Below are positions 1 through 6,272 of a stretch of 7,225 nt of DNA, piece after piece. The stretch is from Verrucomicrobiota bacterium (GTDB lineage: Bacteria > Verrucomicrobiota > Lentisphaeria > Oligosphaerales > Oligosphaeraceae): contig JAKLHU010000102.1 in the NCBI GenBank assembly GCA_022709995.1, forward strand, positions 1 to 7,225. The letters are read 5' to 3'. Numbering within the stretch: position 1 is the stretch's first letter; each line of letters starts with the position of its first letter. The position numbers and the translations under genes are program-made. The notes beneath the pieces are model-generated. The model was given only the letters and a program-made list of their open reading frames with translations, searched no databases and was not told the DNA's origin.

Positions 1-5
1 CTAAC

Positions 6-96
6 GTCCACTGTCCACTGTCCACTAACGTCCACTCATGTCCACTAACGTCCACAGTCCACTGTCCACTAAAGGCCACCAATGCCCACAGCCCAC
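6..96. repeat. GTCCACT heptamer tandem array (array edge)
   Basis: Seven exact copies of GTCCACT (6-12, 13-19, 20-26, 30-36, 40-46, 57-63, 64-70) and one GTCCACA (50-56) are arranged head to tail, either directly abutting or separated by 3-nt spacers AAC, CAT and AAC. The array therefore mixes 7-bp and 10-bp periods. Degenerate units (GGCCACC at 74-80, then GCCCAC-type units to about 96) trail off toward the next gene. The array touches the window start, so it probably continues upstream. A lone GTCCACT also occurs at 2015-2021 inside the miniature element. Heptameric short tandem repeats in intergenic DNA are known from other bacteria, for example cyanobacterial STRRs; whether this family is spread through this genome cannot be seen here. 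Confidence 0.9.
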
Positions 97-108
97 CGCC
101 CATTCCAG

Positions 109-137
109 TTGCACAGGCGTGTTTGTCATATTATCTT
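109..137 (+). promoter_or_regulatory. Weak candidate promoter for the membrane-protein gene
   Basis: TTGCAC (109-114) and TATCTT (132-137) are separated by 17 bp and lie in a local AT-rich dip just upstream of the ribosome binding site. The match is 3/6 at -35 and 4/6 at -10, so this is only the best candidate between the heptamer array and the gene. Transcription would start near 144, leaving a leader of about 40 nt. Confidence 0.25.
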
Positions 138-183
138 AATGGGTCATTATTTCCAACCACTCTTTCAGCCCGGAGGTGCGAGC

Positions 184-1908
184 ATGGACTTGTTGCGACC
201 CCTGGAGAGTCTGGCGGTGTCGGCGCAGGAACGTCTGGGCGAGGCGCGCTTCTATTATGTGCTGCTGGGGCTGCTGGTTCTGTCGGGTTTTCTGCCGCTC
301 CTGATACCCGGCATCCCCCAGGGGCACGACCTGTACTACCATTTTTCGCGTCTGGAAGCGATGACGACCGGCCTGCGGCAGGGAACGTTTCCTGTTTTGA
401 TCAACGCCGGCGCCCTGGGCGGATACGGCTACGCGTCCGGGCTGTTCTATCCCGACTTCCTGTTGTATCCGGTCGCGTTGCTGGCGTTGTCCGGACTCGG
501 GACGGTCGTGGCTTACAAGCTCTTCCTGGTCGCGGTCGGGCTGGCTTGCGCCTACAGCGCGCAGGTTGCCGTCTGGCGCATTGGCGGCAGCCGGTTCGGC
601 GGCTTTGCGGCTGGAATCCTGTATGCCTGGAGCAGCTATTTCGCCGTCGATGTTCTGGTTCGCTCGGCGGTCGGCGAATTCACCGTGTTTCCCTTCCTGC
701 CGTGGATTTTTCTGGGTTTGTATGAGATCATTCATGGCAACCCGCGCCGGTTCCTGCCATTGGCGCTTGGCTTCACCGGCCTGGTTTTGACGCACAACCT
801 GTCGCTGCTGATCATGGCCATGGTGACGGCGCTGATGCTGGCGTTTCACGCCGCGGCGCTGCTGCGCGCGCCCGGCCGGGTCGCGGGGGTCGTCGCGGCG
901 GCGGCCCTGACCGTCGCCCTCGGCGCCTTCTATCTGGCGCCTCTGGTCGAGCAGCTGACCACGACCCGCTTCATTGTCAGTTCCGTCGCCAAGGGCGACA
1001 TCGCGGCCCGGGCAGTGCCTCTGACCAGGCTGTTTCTGGAGCTGCCATACATGAAGATGGAGCACTGGATCCCTTCTGGCATCGGCGTCATTTTGATCAT
1101 CGTGCTTTTCCAGCGCTGCCGGCTGACCAGCGGGGGAACCGGGCCGGAACGCTATCGCGACGCCTTGCTGGTTGGCGGCGTCGTCACCCTCCTGGCCGCG
1201 ACCAACTTCCTGCCCTGGGAAGGCATGTTCCGGGCCTTGGCCGTCCTCCAGTTCCCGTGGCGGTTCTATTTGCCGGCGACGGCGTTTCTGGCCTTGGGCG
1301 GTGGCCTCACCCTGGCGGCGCTGACGGCCGGCGACCCGGCCCGCGAACGCCGCTGGCTGGGCATCCTCCTGGTCGGGTGCGGCGCGGCCTGGTGGCTCAA
1401 CACCGGCTACATCTATGCGGCCAAGATGCATGAAGGCAACATGTTCAAGCGCTTTGTGCCGGGCGCCAAGCAGGAAGCCTCCGGCCTCTGCTACTTGCCC
1501 GTCGGCAGCGATCCATTCCTGTATCAGACCCGGGGCGACGAGGTGAAGACCAATCCAGCCCTGTCCGTCACATTGACCCGTCCGTGCCAAGGCGAAGTGC
1601 AGGTGCAGTTTCGCGACAACGCTTCCGGCGCGACGCTGGAGTTGCCGCTGTTCTACTACCGCGGCTACCAGGCCAGGCTGACGACGGCGGCCGGCCAGAC
1701 CCGCATTTTGCCAGCGCGTCCGTCCGCCCACTATTTGACGGAAGTCGTCTTGCCGGATGACGTTCCGGCCGGAAGCATCGCCGTGCGCTACCGCGGAACC
1801 GGGTTGCGACGCTTGGCCGGGTGGTTTTCGTTGGCCACGCTGCTCGCCCTGGCTGCGGCGGCTGTCTGGCGCCGGCAGCGCCGGCGCCCCTGCCGGTCGA
1901 TGCAGTGA
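184..1908 (+). CDS. Polytopic membrane protein, PTPS-related/YfhO-like, probable GT-C glycosyltransferase
   Basis: A 574-aa integral membrane protein. I start it at ATG 184 because GGAGGTG (172-178) lies 5 nt upstream; an in-frame ATG at 82 would add 34 non-hydrophobic residues translated from the degenerate repeat edge and has no such site. About eleven or twelve hydrophobic segments are visible, the first at residues 23-44, others between about 92 and 410, and a last one at 544-562 followed by an Arg-rich cytoplasmic tail. Family-like motifs are GHD (47-49) with H53 in the first extracytoplasmic loop, GYGYASGLFYPD (80-91), R160 with GE (164-165), THN (203-205) and QFPWRF (356-361). Residues about 430-540 form a soluble, beta-rich extracytoplasmic region. 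This layout fits the 6-pyruvoyl-tetrahydropterin synthase-related membrane family and YfhO-like proteins, which are GT-C-fold and thought to move sugars from lipid carriers. The name reflects family labelling, not pterin chemistry. Acceptor and donor are unknown. It could alternatively be a non-catalytic relative. Confidence 0.8.
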   Translation: MDLLRPLESLAVSAQERLGEARFYYVLLGLLVLSGFLPLLIPGIPQGHDLYYHFSRLEAMTTGLRQGTFPVLINAGALGGYGYASGLFYPDFLLYPVALLALSGLGTVVAYKLFLVAVGLACAYSAQVAVWRIGGSRFGGFAAGILYAWSSYFAVDVLVRSAVGEFTVFPFLPWIFLGLYEIIHGNPRRFLPLALGFTGLVLTHNLSLLIMAMVTALMLAFHAAALLRAPGRVAGVVAAAALTVALGAFYLAPLVEQLTTTRFIVSSVAKGDIAARAVPLTRLFLELPYMKMEHWIPSGIGVILIIVLFQRCRLTSGGTGPERYRDALLVGGVVTLLAATNFLPWEGMFRALAVLQFPWRFYLPATAFLALGGGLTLAALTAGDPARERRWLGILLVGCGAAWWLNTGYIYAAKMHEGNMFKRFVPGAKQEASGLCYLPVGSDPFLYQTRGDEVKTNPALSVTLTRPCQGEVQVQFRDNASGATLELPLFYYRGYQARLTTAAGQTRILPARPSAHYLTEVVLPDDVPAGSIAVRYRGTGLRRLAGWFSLATLLALAAAAVWRRQRRRPCRSMQ

Positions 1909-1921
1909 CTCCGCACAGGGC

Positions 1922-1929
1922 ATGATTTT
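1922..1929. repeat. Target-site duplication, left copy (ATGATTTT)
   Basis: ATGATTTT abuts the left end of the miniature element and is identical to 2054-2061 on the other side. Removing the element and one copy gives a continuous pre-insertion sequence from the end of the membrane-protein gene into the AT-rich promoter region of the next gene. Confidence 0.75.
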
Positions 1930-2053
1930 GTAATCGGTCACCCATTGAGAATTGAGCGATAGAGGAGTCAACGCTTGAGCGCCTCAGGGCCTGAGGCGCC
2001 TACTTGGCGCGCCTGTCCACTAGGACCGCCATTATCAATCGCTGACCGATTAC
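1930..2053. mobile_element. IS66-family-like MITE with 8-bp target duplication
   Basis: The element is bounded by perfect 11-bp inverted repeats, GTAATCGGTCA (1930-1940) and TGACCGATTAC (2043-2053). Comparing the two ends further inward, 22 of the first 27 positions agree. ATGATTTT sits immediately outside both ends (1922-1929 and 2054-2061), a perfect 8-bp direct repeat. Ends beginning 5'-GTAA together with 8-bp target duplications are the established signature of the IS66 insertion sequence family. At 124 bp there is no room for a transposase, so it would move only with help from a full-length relative elsewhere. The interior carries a strong hairpin (1979-1999), a GGCGCGCC palindrome (2006-2013) and one GTCCACT heptamer. 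The insertion lies wholly between genes, 23 bp before the uncovered duplicate's neighbouring promoter box. Confidence 0.75.
1979..1999. repeat. GC-rich hairpin inside the miniature element
   Basis: GCGCCTCAGG (1979-1988) and CCTGAGGCGC (1990-1999) are perfect inverted repeats around a single central G; physically this folds as a 9-bp stem with a 3-nt loop. The right arm can compete with a second pairing, AGGCGC with GCGCCT at 2009-2014. No T-tract follows, so a rho-independent terminator is unlikely, though the fold could slow read-through from the upstream gene. Confidence 0.6.
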
Positions 2054-2061
2054 ATGATTTT
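2054..2061. repeat. Target-site duplication, right copy (ATGATTTT)
   Basis: ATGATTTT directly follows the right inverted repeat at 2053 and matches 1922-1929 base for base. The absence of any mismatch suggests that the insertion is fairly recent. Confidence 0.75.
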
Positions 2062-2083
2062 CTGATATTTCCGGGGCCGCTGG

Positions 2084-2111
2084 TTGATTTTTGGCGGATG
2101 AGGAATAAAAT
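2084..2111 (+). promoter_or_regulatory. Predicted sigma70-type promoter for the secreted-protein gene
   Basis: TTGATT (2084-2089, 4/6 to consensus) and TAAAAT (2106-2111, 5/6) are separated by 16 bp in the most AT-rich stretch of this intergenic region. Transcription would begin near 2118, giving a leader of roughly 115 nt that contains the hairpin at 2151-2193. The promoter lies just outside the right end of the miniature element. Confidence 0.45.
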
Positions 2112-2150
2112 TAGCGACTTGCGGGCAGTTGTTGGCCGCATTGATGCCGA

Positions 2151-2193
2151 CCGGTCAGACGTCGTGGCATATTGGCGCCACGACGTCGGCCGG
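2151..2193 (+). promoter_or_regulatory. Strong leader hairpin upstream of the secreted-protein gene
   Basis: GACGTCGTGGC (2158-2168) pairs perfectly with GCCACGACGTC (2177-2187) across an 8-nt loop, ATATTGGC. After a small internal loop the stem resumes with CCGG (2151-2154) pairing CCGG (2190-2193). It ends 20 nt before the ribosome binding site and lacks a T-tract. It could stabilise the message, bind a protein as a double-stranded palindrome, or act in a leader; the sequence does not decide between these. Confidence 0.55.
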
Positions 2194-2231
2194 CAAAGAG
2201 ATGTCCTGTCTCCGGGAAAGGGATGCACGCG

Positions 2232-4595
2232 ATGATACGGAATCTGCTCAATCATCTGACCGTGGCGATGCTGGCTTTTACCCTGGCCTGGCTGTGGACG
2301 GCAGGAACGGCCCAAGCCCAGGACACCGCGGCCGGGGCCGCCGCTGCCCCGGCCGCAACACCGCCAGCGAATGCGGCCGGCGATGGCATTGATGATCTTC
2401 TCGCCCAGGGCGCCGAGGCGGCCGCCGCGCCGACCATCGCCGCCCCGGACCTCGACCAGCCGGTCTTCTACTCCTACGGCCGTGAAATCGTCATCGGCAA
2501 ATACACGATCGTCAACCAATGGATGTCCGGACGGCGCGCGAGCGAACCGGCCCCGGCCGAGCCCGACCAGCGCTTCTGGCGCTTTTTCATGCATGGCGTG
2601 ACCGACGCCGGCGCCATGCCGAAACTGTGGACCAGCTGCCTCGGCCCCGGCCAGAACCCGGAAGACGTGCTCGACTTCCAAGCCGACATCCGCAACGAGC
2701 TGAAATCCTCCAACCTGCCGGCTATTCGCCTCGCCGGCGGCCAAAGTATCCTGCTGGCAAAGCCGATTCTCATTGCCGCGGAATTGAACCATCTGCGCGG
2801 CAGCTACTTGCGACTGTATATCTGGATCAGGGCCGACAACACCGGCCAGGGCGCCGACCTTTGGCATGGCGCGCCGGGCCTGGAACTGCTTCTGCAGGAC
2901 GCTGACGGCAATGTGGTCAATGTCGAACCATCCGTGTTCAAAACCCGTGGAACCTACCCGTGGTTCTGCTATCACCTTGATCTGGCCGTGCCTCACAATC
3001 TGAACCTGGCCGTCGCTTCCGCCGCGGAACCGCCGACGGCCGAGCCCGGCGGTGCCGCCCCGGCCGCCGCCCCCTCTGCCAAGGACGACCCGACGGGCGC
3101 TCTGGGCGGCTTCGCCGACCTGGTGCCGAATCAATTGGCGACTCCGGAGCTGGCGGCCGAGAAGGGCAGCGCCTTGCCGCCCGGGGCGGGGCTCTTCCTG
3201 CGCCTGGTCAACCCGGCCTCGGGCACGGCGTGGTTTTCCACGTTGTCCTGGAAAAGGGTGCCGTATGCCGAATCGCTTTTCAACACCCGTGTGAAAGAGA
3301 CGCGGGTCGATCCGCGCTCCGGGACTCTGGCCCCAAATCCCGATTACGACGAATTGCCCATGCATTTCTTCTATGGCCTAAGCCCGCGCCAGCACTGGGA
3401 CTTCCTGGTCGGAACCAAGGCTTTGCCGAACCTGACCCGCGTGGCCAACCTGAAGACCTATTTGAAAACGGCTGCCAACGACTGGGCCGATATGGTCCAC
3501 GTGGCGCCTTTCCTGGTCTACATGCACAACAATGGCGTTCTGCTGGAGACGGCGCCGCCGTTCGAAAAGGACTGGAACCGCGCTCTGATCGCGTCGTTGC
3601 GGGAGATGCAGGACCTGCGCACCGGCATGTGGAAGGTGAATGGCCAGCCGAACTTGCTGGCGACTTGGCAGATCGCCGCCAACAGCTTCAGCCCGGCCAG
3701 TCTGCCGCGCAGTGACCGCGCTTCCCGTCCGACCCCCTGGCTGAGCGTCGACGACATGCCGTTGCCCAATCCCGAGGCCATCGTCAACACCCTCCTGCAA
3801 GCGCAACGCCCCGCTCCGCGCAGCACCCTAAAAGCTGGCTGGAATCTGTATCTGTTCACCCGCGACGACTTGCAGACGCCGGCCCAGCACGTGCCTTGTG
3901 ACATTGTCGCCACCGCCGCCGCCGCCAACCTGCTCGCTCAGGCCATGCCCCTGGTGGACGAGGCCCTCCGTGCCCAGGCCCGTGAGGCCATCTACCAGGC
4001 CTGGCTCTACGTGATGCGGTCTCTGGTCTTCCGCGACTTGGGCCTCTGGCGCATGCGCCATGGCGACCAGGAAGCGACCACCCCGGCTTTCTTCTATGCC
4101 TTCCTGGAGGCGACTCCTTGGATGGAAATGCGTCAGCTGCCCGGGACGCCGCCGCCAGTCGTCGAAGCCATCCAGGGCGCGGCGGGAAAAATGTCCTTCA
4201 AATGGATCAACCCTGGCGAAGACCAGGTGTCGCTGCGCGTGTATGCCGCTCCCGAGGACAGCGATGCGAAGCAGCTTTCCGAACAGCATCTGGTGGCGAT
4301 TATCCAGCCGCGTGGCGACAGCATTGACACCATGGACCCGCTGCTGGCGCTGCGCTTCATGGTCTCCGCGTCGATGAAGAAATGGTTGGTCGGACCGGAG
4401 CATGACGGCGCCAGCTACCTGGCGGAGAAAGTCGCTGCCTTGCCGGCCAAACTGAAGAATTGCGTGCAGTCGAAGGAAATCAGCGTCGTGCCCGAACCCC
4501 ATCCGGAGAAGGCGCTCAAATTTTATGCCGCGGCTGTCAACGCCTACGGCGAGATGTCCGCTTGGCAGACGTTGCCCGTGACCCTTGCGCCGTAA
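2232..4595 (+). CDS. Exported 787-aa multidomain protein of unknown function
   Basis: I do not recognise a named family. ATG 2232 is chosen because GGGAAAGGG (2214-2222) sits 9 nt upstream and because it opens a classical signal peptide: MIRN, a hydrophobic core (9-24), then a TAQA site with cleavage near residue 29-30. An in-frame ATG at 2223 has no spacing for that site. After an Ala/Pro-rich linker (31-72), residues about 78-260 and 318-342 look like a beta-sandwich of the carbohydrate-binding jelly-roll kind, ending in a GTAWFSTLSW strand typical of such modules. It is interrupted by a second Ala/Pro-rich stretch (262-290). Residues about 400-640 are predicted helical, with a repeat-like LREMQDLRTGMW...LLATWQIA pattern reminiscent of alpha/alpha-toroid enzymes, but no catalytic residues can be assigned. 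The tail (652-787) has fibronectin-III-like strands, LRVYAAP and KFYAAAVNAYGEMSAW, with a helical insert between them. A surface or periplasmic glycan-related role is a guess. Confidence 0.85.
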   Translation: MIRNLLNHLTVAMLAFTLAWLWTAGTAQAQDTAAGAAAAPAATPPANAAGDGIDDLLAQGAEAAAAPTIAAPDLDQPVFYSYGREIVIGKYTIVNQWMSGRRASEPAPAEPDQRFWRFFMHGVTDAGAMPKLWTSCLGPGQNPEDVLDFQADIRNELKSSNLPAIRLAGGQSILLAKPILIAAELNHLRGSYLRLYIWIRADNTGQGADLWHGAPGLELLLQDADGNVVNVEPSVFKTRGTYPWFCYHLDLAVPHNLNLAVASAAEPPTAEPGGAAPAAAPSAKDDPTGALGGFADLVPNQLATPELAAEKGSALPPGAGLFLRLVNPASGTAWFSTLSWKRVPYAESLFNTRVKETRVDPRSGTLAPNPDYDELPMHFFYGLSPRQHWDFLVGTKALPNLTRVANLKTYLKTAANDWADMVHVAPFLVYMHNNGVLLETAPPFEKDWNRALIASLREMQDLRTGMWKVNGQPNLLATWQIAANSFSPASLPRSDRASRPTPWLSVDDMPLPNPEAIVNTLLQAQRPAPRSTLKAGWNLYLFTRDDLQTPAQHVPCDIVATAAAANLLAQAMPLVDEALRAQAREAIYQAWLYVMRSLVFRDLGLWRMRHGDQEATTPAFFYAFLEATPWMEMRQLPGTPPPVVEAIQGAAGKMSFKWINPGEDQVSLRVYAAPEDSDAKQLSEQHLVAIIQPRGDSIDTMDPLLALRFMVSASMKKWLVGPEHDGASYLAEKVAALPAKLKNCVQSKEISVVPEPHPEKALKFYAAAVNAYGEMSAWQTLPVTLAP

Positions 4596-4603
4596 TGCAG
4601 TTG

Positions 4604-4684
4604 GTAGCCTTCAGCCTGCCGTATGTAGCCCGTATGTAGTTCAGGCTTCAGCCTGGACTACCTGCGGCAGGCCCGTCCCGGGCC
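4604..4684. repeat. REP-like compound hairpin and nested repeats
   Basis: GTAGTTCAGGC (4636-4646) pairs with GCCTGGACTAC (4651-4661) around a TTCA tetraloop, with one T-G wobble in 11 pairs. An outer 8-bp stem joins GCCTGCCG (4614-4621) to CGGCAGGC (4665-4672), and a further stem, GGCCCG/CGGGCC (4670-4675/4679-4684), overlaps its right side. Direct repeats are nested in it: CTTCAGCCTG at 4609-4618 and 4646-4655, and CCGTATGTAG at 4619-4628 and 4630-4639. It begins 8 nt after a stop codon. Position and shape fit REP/BIME-type elements mobilised by RAYT transposases; that link is inferred. Confidence 0.65.
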
Positions 4685-4730
4685 GGTCGCCCCTGCAACA
4701 ACCGAACCGCATGTCTTGTCGTGCCTCTTT

Positions 4731-4748
4731 GCCCCGCAGGGCTTTTTT
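4731..4748 (+). terminator. Weak rho-independent terminator candidate
   Basis: GCCC (4731-4734) and GGGC (4739-4742) form a 4-bp stem around CGCA, followed directly by six T residues. The stem is short, so termination would be modest. It is in the right place to end transcription of the secreted-protein gene before the pseudopilin promoter. Confidence 0.35.
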
Positions 4749-4760
4749 GCCGCCAGCGGT

Positions 4761-4789
4761 TTGTTTTTTATGCATTATGCGAGTATAAT
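4761..4789 (+). promoter_or_regulatory. Predicted sigma70-type promoter of the pseudopilin cluster
   Basis: A perfect -10 box, TATAAT (4784-4789), is preceded at exactly 17 bp by TTGTTT (4761-4766, sharing the TTG of the consensus). The surrounding DNA is clearly AT-rich compared with its neighbours. Transcription would start near 4796, leaving a leader of about 100 nt before the first pseudopilin. It supports independent expression of the cluster from the upstream gene. Confidence 0.65.
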
Positions 4790-4895
4790 TAGTCTGGATA
4801 CGCAAAGACAATCCACGCAGACCGCGTCTGGCGGGACGTGTTCTTGAACCGCCCGCGAGAATCAATCCATAGCGCACAGTGAAAAAGGCCTGCCG

Positions 4896-5618
4896 ATGAA
4901 ACACTCGGATGAACAATGCAACCGGCGCCGGGGATTCACCCTGGTGGAACTGATGGTGGTCATCGTCATCATCGCCATCATTCTCGGCATCACCGCGCCC
5001 GCTTTCCAGAGACTGGCGACCGGCAACGCCGTCGACAGCGCCGCCCGCATGGTCTCCTCCCAACTCAGCCTCGCCCGCGCCGAAGCCGTCTCCCGCAGAC
5101 AGTACATAGCCGTGATCATGCCGGGGGGCACCTTCGTGCAGGACACTGCCAACGACAGCAATATATACCGCTACCAGAGCTTCCGGGCCGCCATCGTGGA
5201 GGCGTCGGCAACGGCTGGCCAATACACATTCGTCCAGTGGATCGAAGGCACGGACTGGACGTTCCTGCCGACGGGCGCCCTGATCGTCGAGGCCGATGAC
5301 GATGTCGATGAATTAACGGCAACCGCCCCGCGCGTTCCGGTGGGAGCCGGAAGCACATGGACAATCGGCGACGGAATCAGCCACCAAGTTGACGATGATA
5401 CCAGCCCCGCCAAGATCTTTGATGTCGTAACGGTCACCAACAGCGATGTCCGCGCTGTCGTCTTCAAGCCCAATGGCCGTTGCGCCTCAAAGGTTTATGT
5501 GACCATCATGGAAGGCGTGGTGGCTACCCCCGCCGGGACCATTGAGCGTGCGAACCAGAGCAACATCCGCGTCATGGAGATCAACGCCTACACCGGCCAG
5601 ATCAGGTTCCTGTATTAA
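4896..5618 (+). CDS. GspH/FimT-like pseudopilin (Verru_Chthon cassette D-like)
   Basis: A 240-aa type IV prepilin-like protein. Residues 1-13 are a short basic leader ending RRRG. Prepilin peptidase should cut after G13, leaving F14 at +1 and the conserved glutamate E18 at +5, followed by the hydrophobic helix TLVELMVVIVIIAIILGI (15-32). The following AARMVSSQLSLARAEAVSRR (49-68) matches the amphipathic helix of the GspH/FimT minor pseudopilins, and the C-terminus closes with beta strands and a TGQIRFLY end. Acidic patches at 133-138 and 166-168 are unusual but unassigned. The start codon has a GAAAAAGG site (4881-4888) 7 nt upstream. It is first in a run of pseudopilin genes and 66 nt before the next. 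The product is expected in the inner membrane and then in a pseudopilus fibre. Family assignment is firm; whether the fibre serves secretion or a pilus is not known. Confidence 0.9.
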   Translation: MKHSDEQCNRRRGFTLVELMVVIVIIAIILGITAPAFQRLATGNAVDSAARMVSSQLSLARAEAVSRRQYIAVIMPGGTFVQDTANDSNIYRYQSFRAAIVEASATAGQYTFVQWIEGTDWTFLPTGALIVEADDDVDELTATAPRVPVGAGSTWTIGDGISHQVDDDTSPAKIFDVVTVTNSDVRAVVFKPNGRCASKVYVTIMEGVVATPAGTIERANQSNIRVMEINAYTGQIRFLY

Positions 5619-5629
5619 TAGCGGAGAGC

Positions 5630-5651
5630 CGGCGGCGCCGCACTGCCGCCG
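5630..5651 (+). promoter_or_regulatory. Intercistronic hairpin between pseudopilin genes
   Basis: CGGCGGC (5630-5636) pairs with GCCGCCG (5645-5651) around an 8-nt loop, 11 nt after the stop of the first pseudopilin. No T-tract follows, so transcription probably continues. A stable fold here could protect the upstream message from 3' decay and adjust the ratio of the pseudopilins. Confidence 0.4.
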
Positions 5652-5684
5652 ACAAGGAACAACCTCGAACACAGGCGACTTGCC

Positions 5685-6263
5685 ATGCGTACGAAACACA
5701 GCTTCAACATGGTTGAAATCCTGCTCGCCCTTGGCGTCTGCGCCATCGGCGTGTGCAGCATCATGGTCCTCTTCCCTGTCGGCGCCGCCGCCACCCGCGA
5801 CGCCGCCATGGAAACCTACGCCGCACACGCCGCCGACCAAATGCTGCATTATTTGAAATATTCCATGCAAGCAGACAATACCGCGTGGAAAAATACTATT
5901 TCGACGAAATTGCCGTCAGCCAACCCGGATTATTCTGCCGTTGATGATTTGGTCGCGAACTGGGATTCGGCAGTCACAGATTTCCCGACCATTTTTCCCA
6001 AAACGGTAACAACAGGTGTTTATCAAGTTATTTCTTGGCGTGGATCCGGCGCGCCAAGTTTAAGTACCGCCACTGTCGGTCAAATTGAATTTCGGGCCAT
6101 CATGAACGTCTGGTATGAGACCACGGGGATTTCGGGAGTGAATGAATATTTCGCGGTTCGCCTGCATGCCGAAGTCTGCTGGCCGGCGGAATTGCCGGCC
6201 GCTTCCCGGCAGAAGGCCACCTACAGCCTGGAAGTGTTCAACCCTAATTATCTGAAACCCTGA
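5685..6263 (+). CDS. GspI/PilV-like pseudopilin (Verru_Chthon cassette B-like)
   Basis: A 192-aa prepilin-like protein with a very short leader, MRTKHS, then FNMVEILLALGVCAIGVCSI. Phe7 would be +1 and Glu11 the +5 residue, but the -1 position is Ser6 instead of the usual Gly. LFPVGAAATRDA (29-40) closely resembles the LLPVG-containing stretch I associate with the Verru_Chthon cassette protein B family, and the WPAELP...YSLEVF C-terminus also fits. The ribosome binding site is weak (AGG 5673-5675, 9 nt upstream), which may reflect coupling or low expression. The middle of the gene (about 5850-6130) is less GC-rich than its ends. The stop codon lies within a 16-bp near-perfect tandem duplication (6241-6272), so the last residues, KP, are recent. 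A minor pseudopilin role in a type II secretion or type IV pilus-like fibre is inferred. Confidence 0.85.
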   Translation: MRTKHSFNMVEILLALGVCAIGVCSIMVLFPVGAAATRDAAMETYAAHAADQMLHYLKYSMQADNTAWKNTISTKLPSANPDYSAVDDLVANWDSAVTDFPTIFPKTVTTGVYQVISWRGSGAPSLSTATVGQIEFRAIMNVWYETTGISGVNEYFAVRLHAEVCWPAELPAASRQKATYSLEVFNPNYLKP

Positions 6264-6272
6264 TTATCTGAA
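6241..6272. repeat. 16-bp tandem duplication across a stop codon
   Basis: ACCCTAATTATCTGAA (6241-6256) is followed at once by ACCCTGATTATCTGAA (6257-6272), 15 of 16 identical. As 16 is not a multiple of three, the second copy shifts frame and supplies the TGA used as the stop at 6261-6263. A single copy would read on as NP(N/D)YLN and stop at 6274-6276, so the protein length changed by only one residue. Confidence 0.8.

Noticed and set aside
1..96. CRISPR array interpretation of the opening repeats
   Set aside because: Units are 7 bp with 0-3 nt between them; there are no repeat/spacer units of CRISPR size and no cas genes.
82..183. Upstream ATG at 82 extending the membrane protein by 34 residues
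   Set aside because: The extra residues come from the repeat edge, there is no ribosome binding site at 82, and ATG 184 has GGAGGTG at ideal spacing.
136..1971. A 611-codon open frame on the minus strand across the membrane-protein gene
   Set aside because: Its translation is Gln/Arg/Gly-rich with no hydrophobic or domain pattern, it fully overlaps a convincing + strand gene, and GC-rich coding DNA commonly leaves such antisense frames open.
1975..2235. An 86-codon + strand frame through the intergenic region and the miniature element
   Set aside because: It crosses the inverted repeat, the predicted promoter and the leader hairpin, has no recognisable product and ends inside the next gene's start.
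1968..3365. A 465-codon open frame on the minus strand across the secreted-protein gene
   Set aside because: Low-complexity Gly/Arg/Gln-rich product, no ribosome binding site support seen, and the opposite strand has a signal peptide and coherent domain pattern.
3828..4502. A 224-codon minus-strand frame rich in His, Gln and Arg
   Set aside because: Shadow of the C-terminal half of the 787-aa gene; composition is typical of a reversed GC-rich frame.
4585..4788. A 67-codon + strand frame downstream of the secreted-protein gene
   Set aside because: It runs through the REP-like hairpin, the T-tract and into the promoter, and its translation has no domain character.
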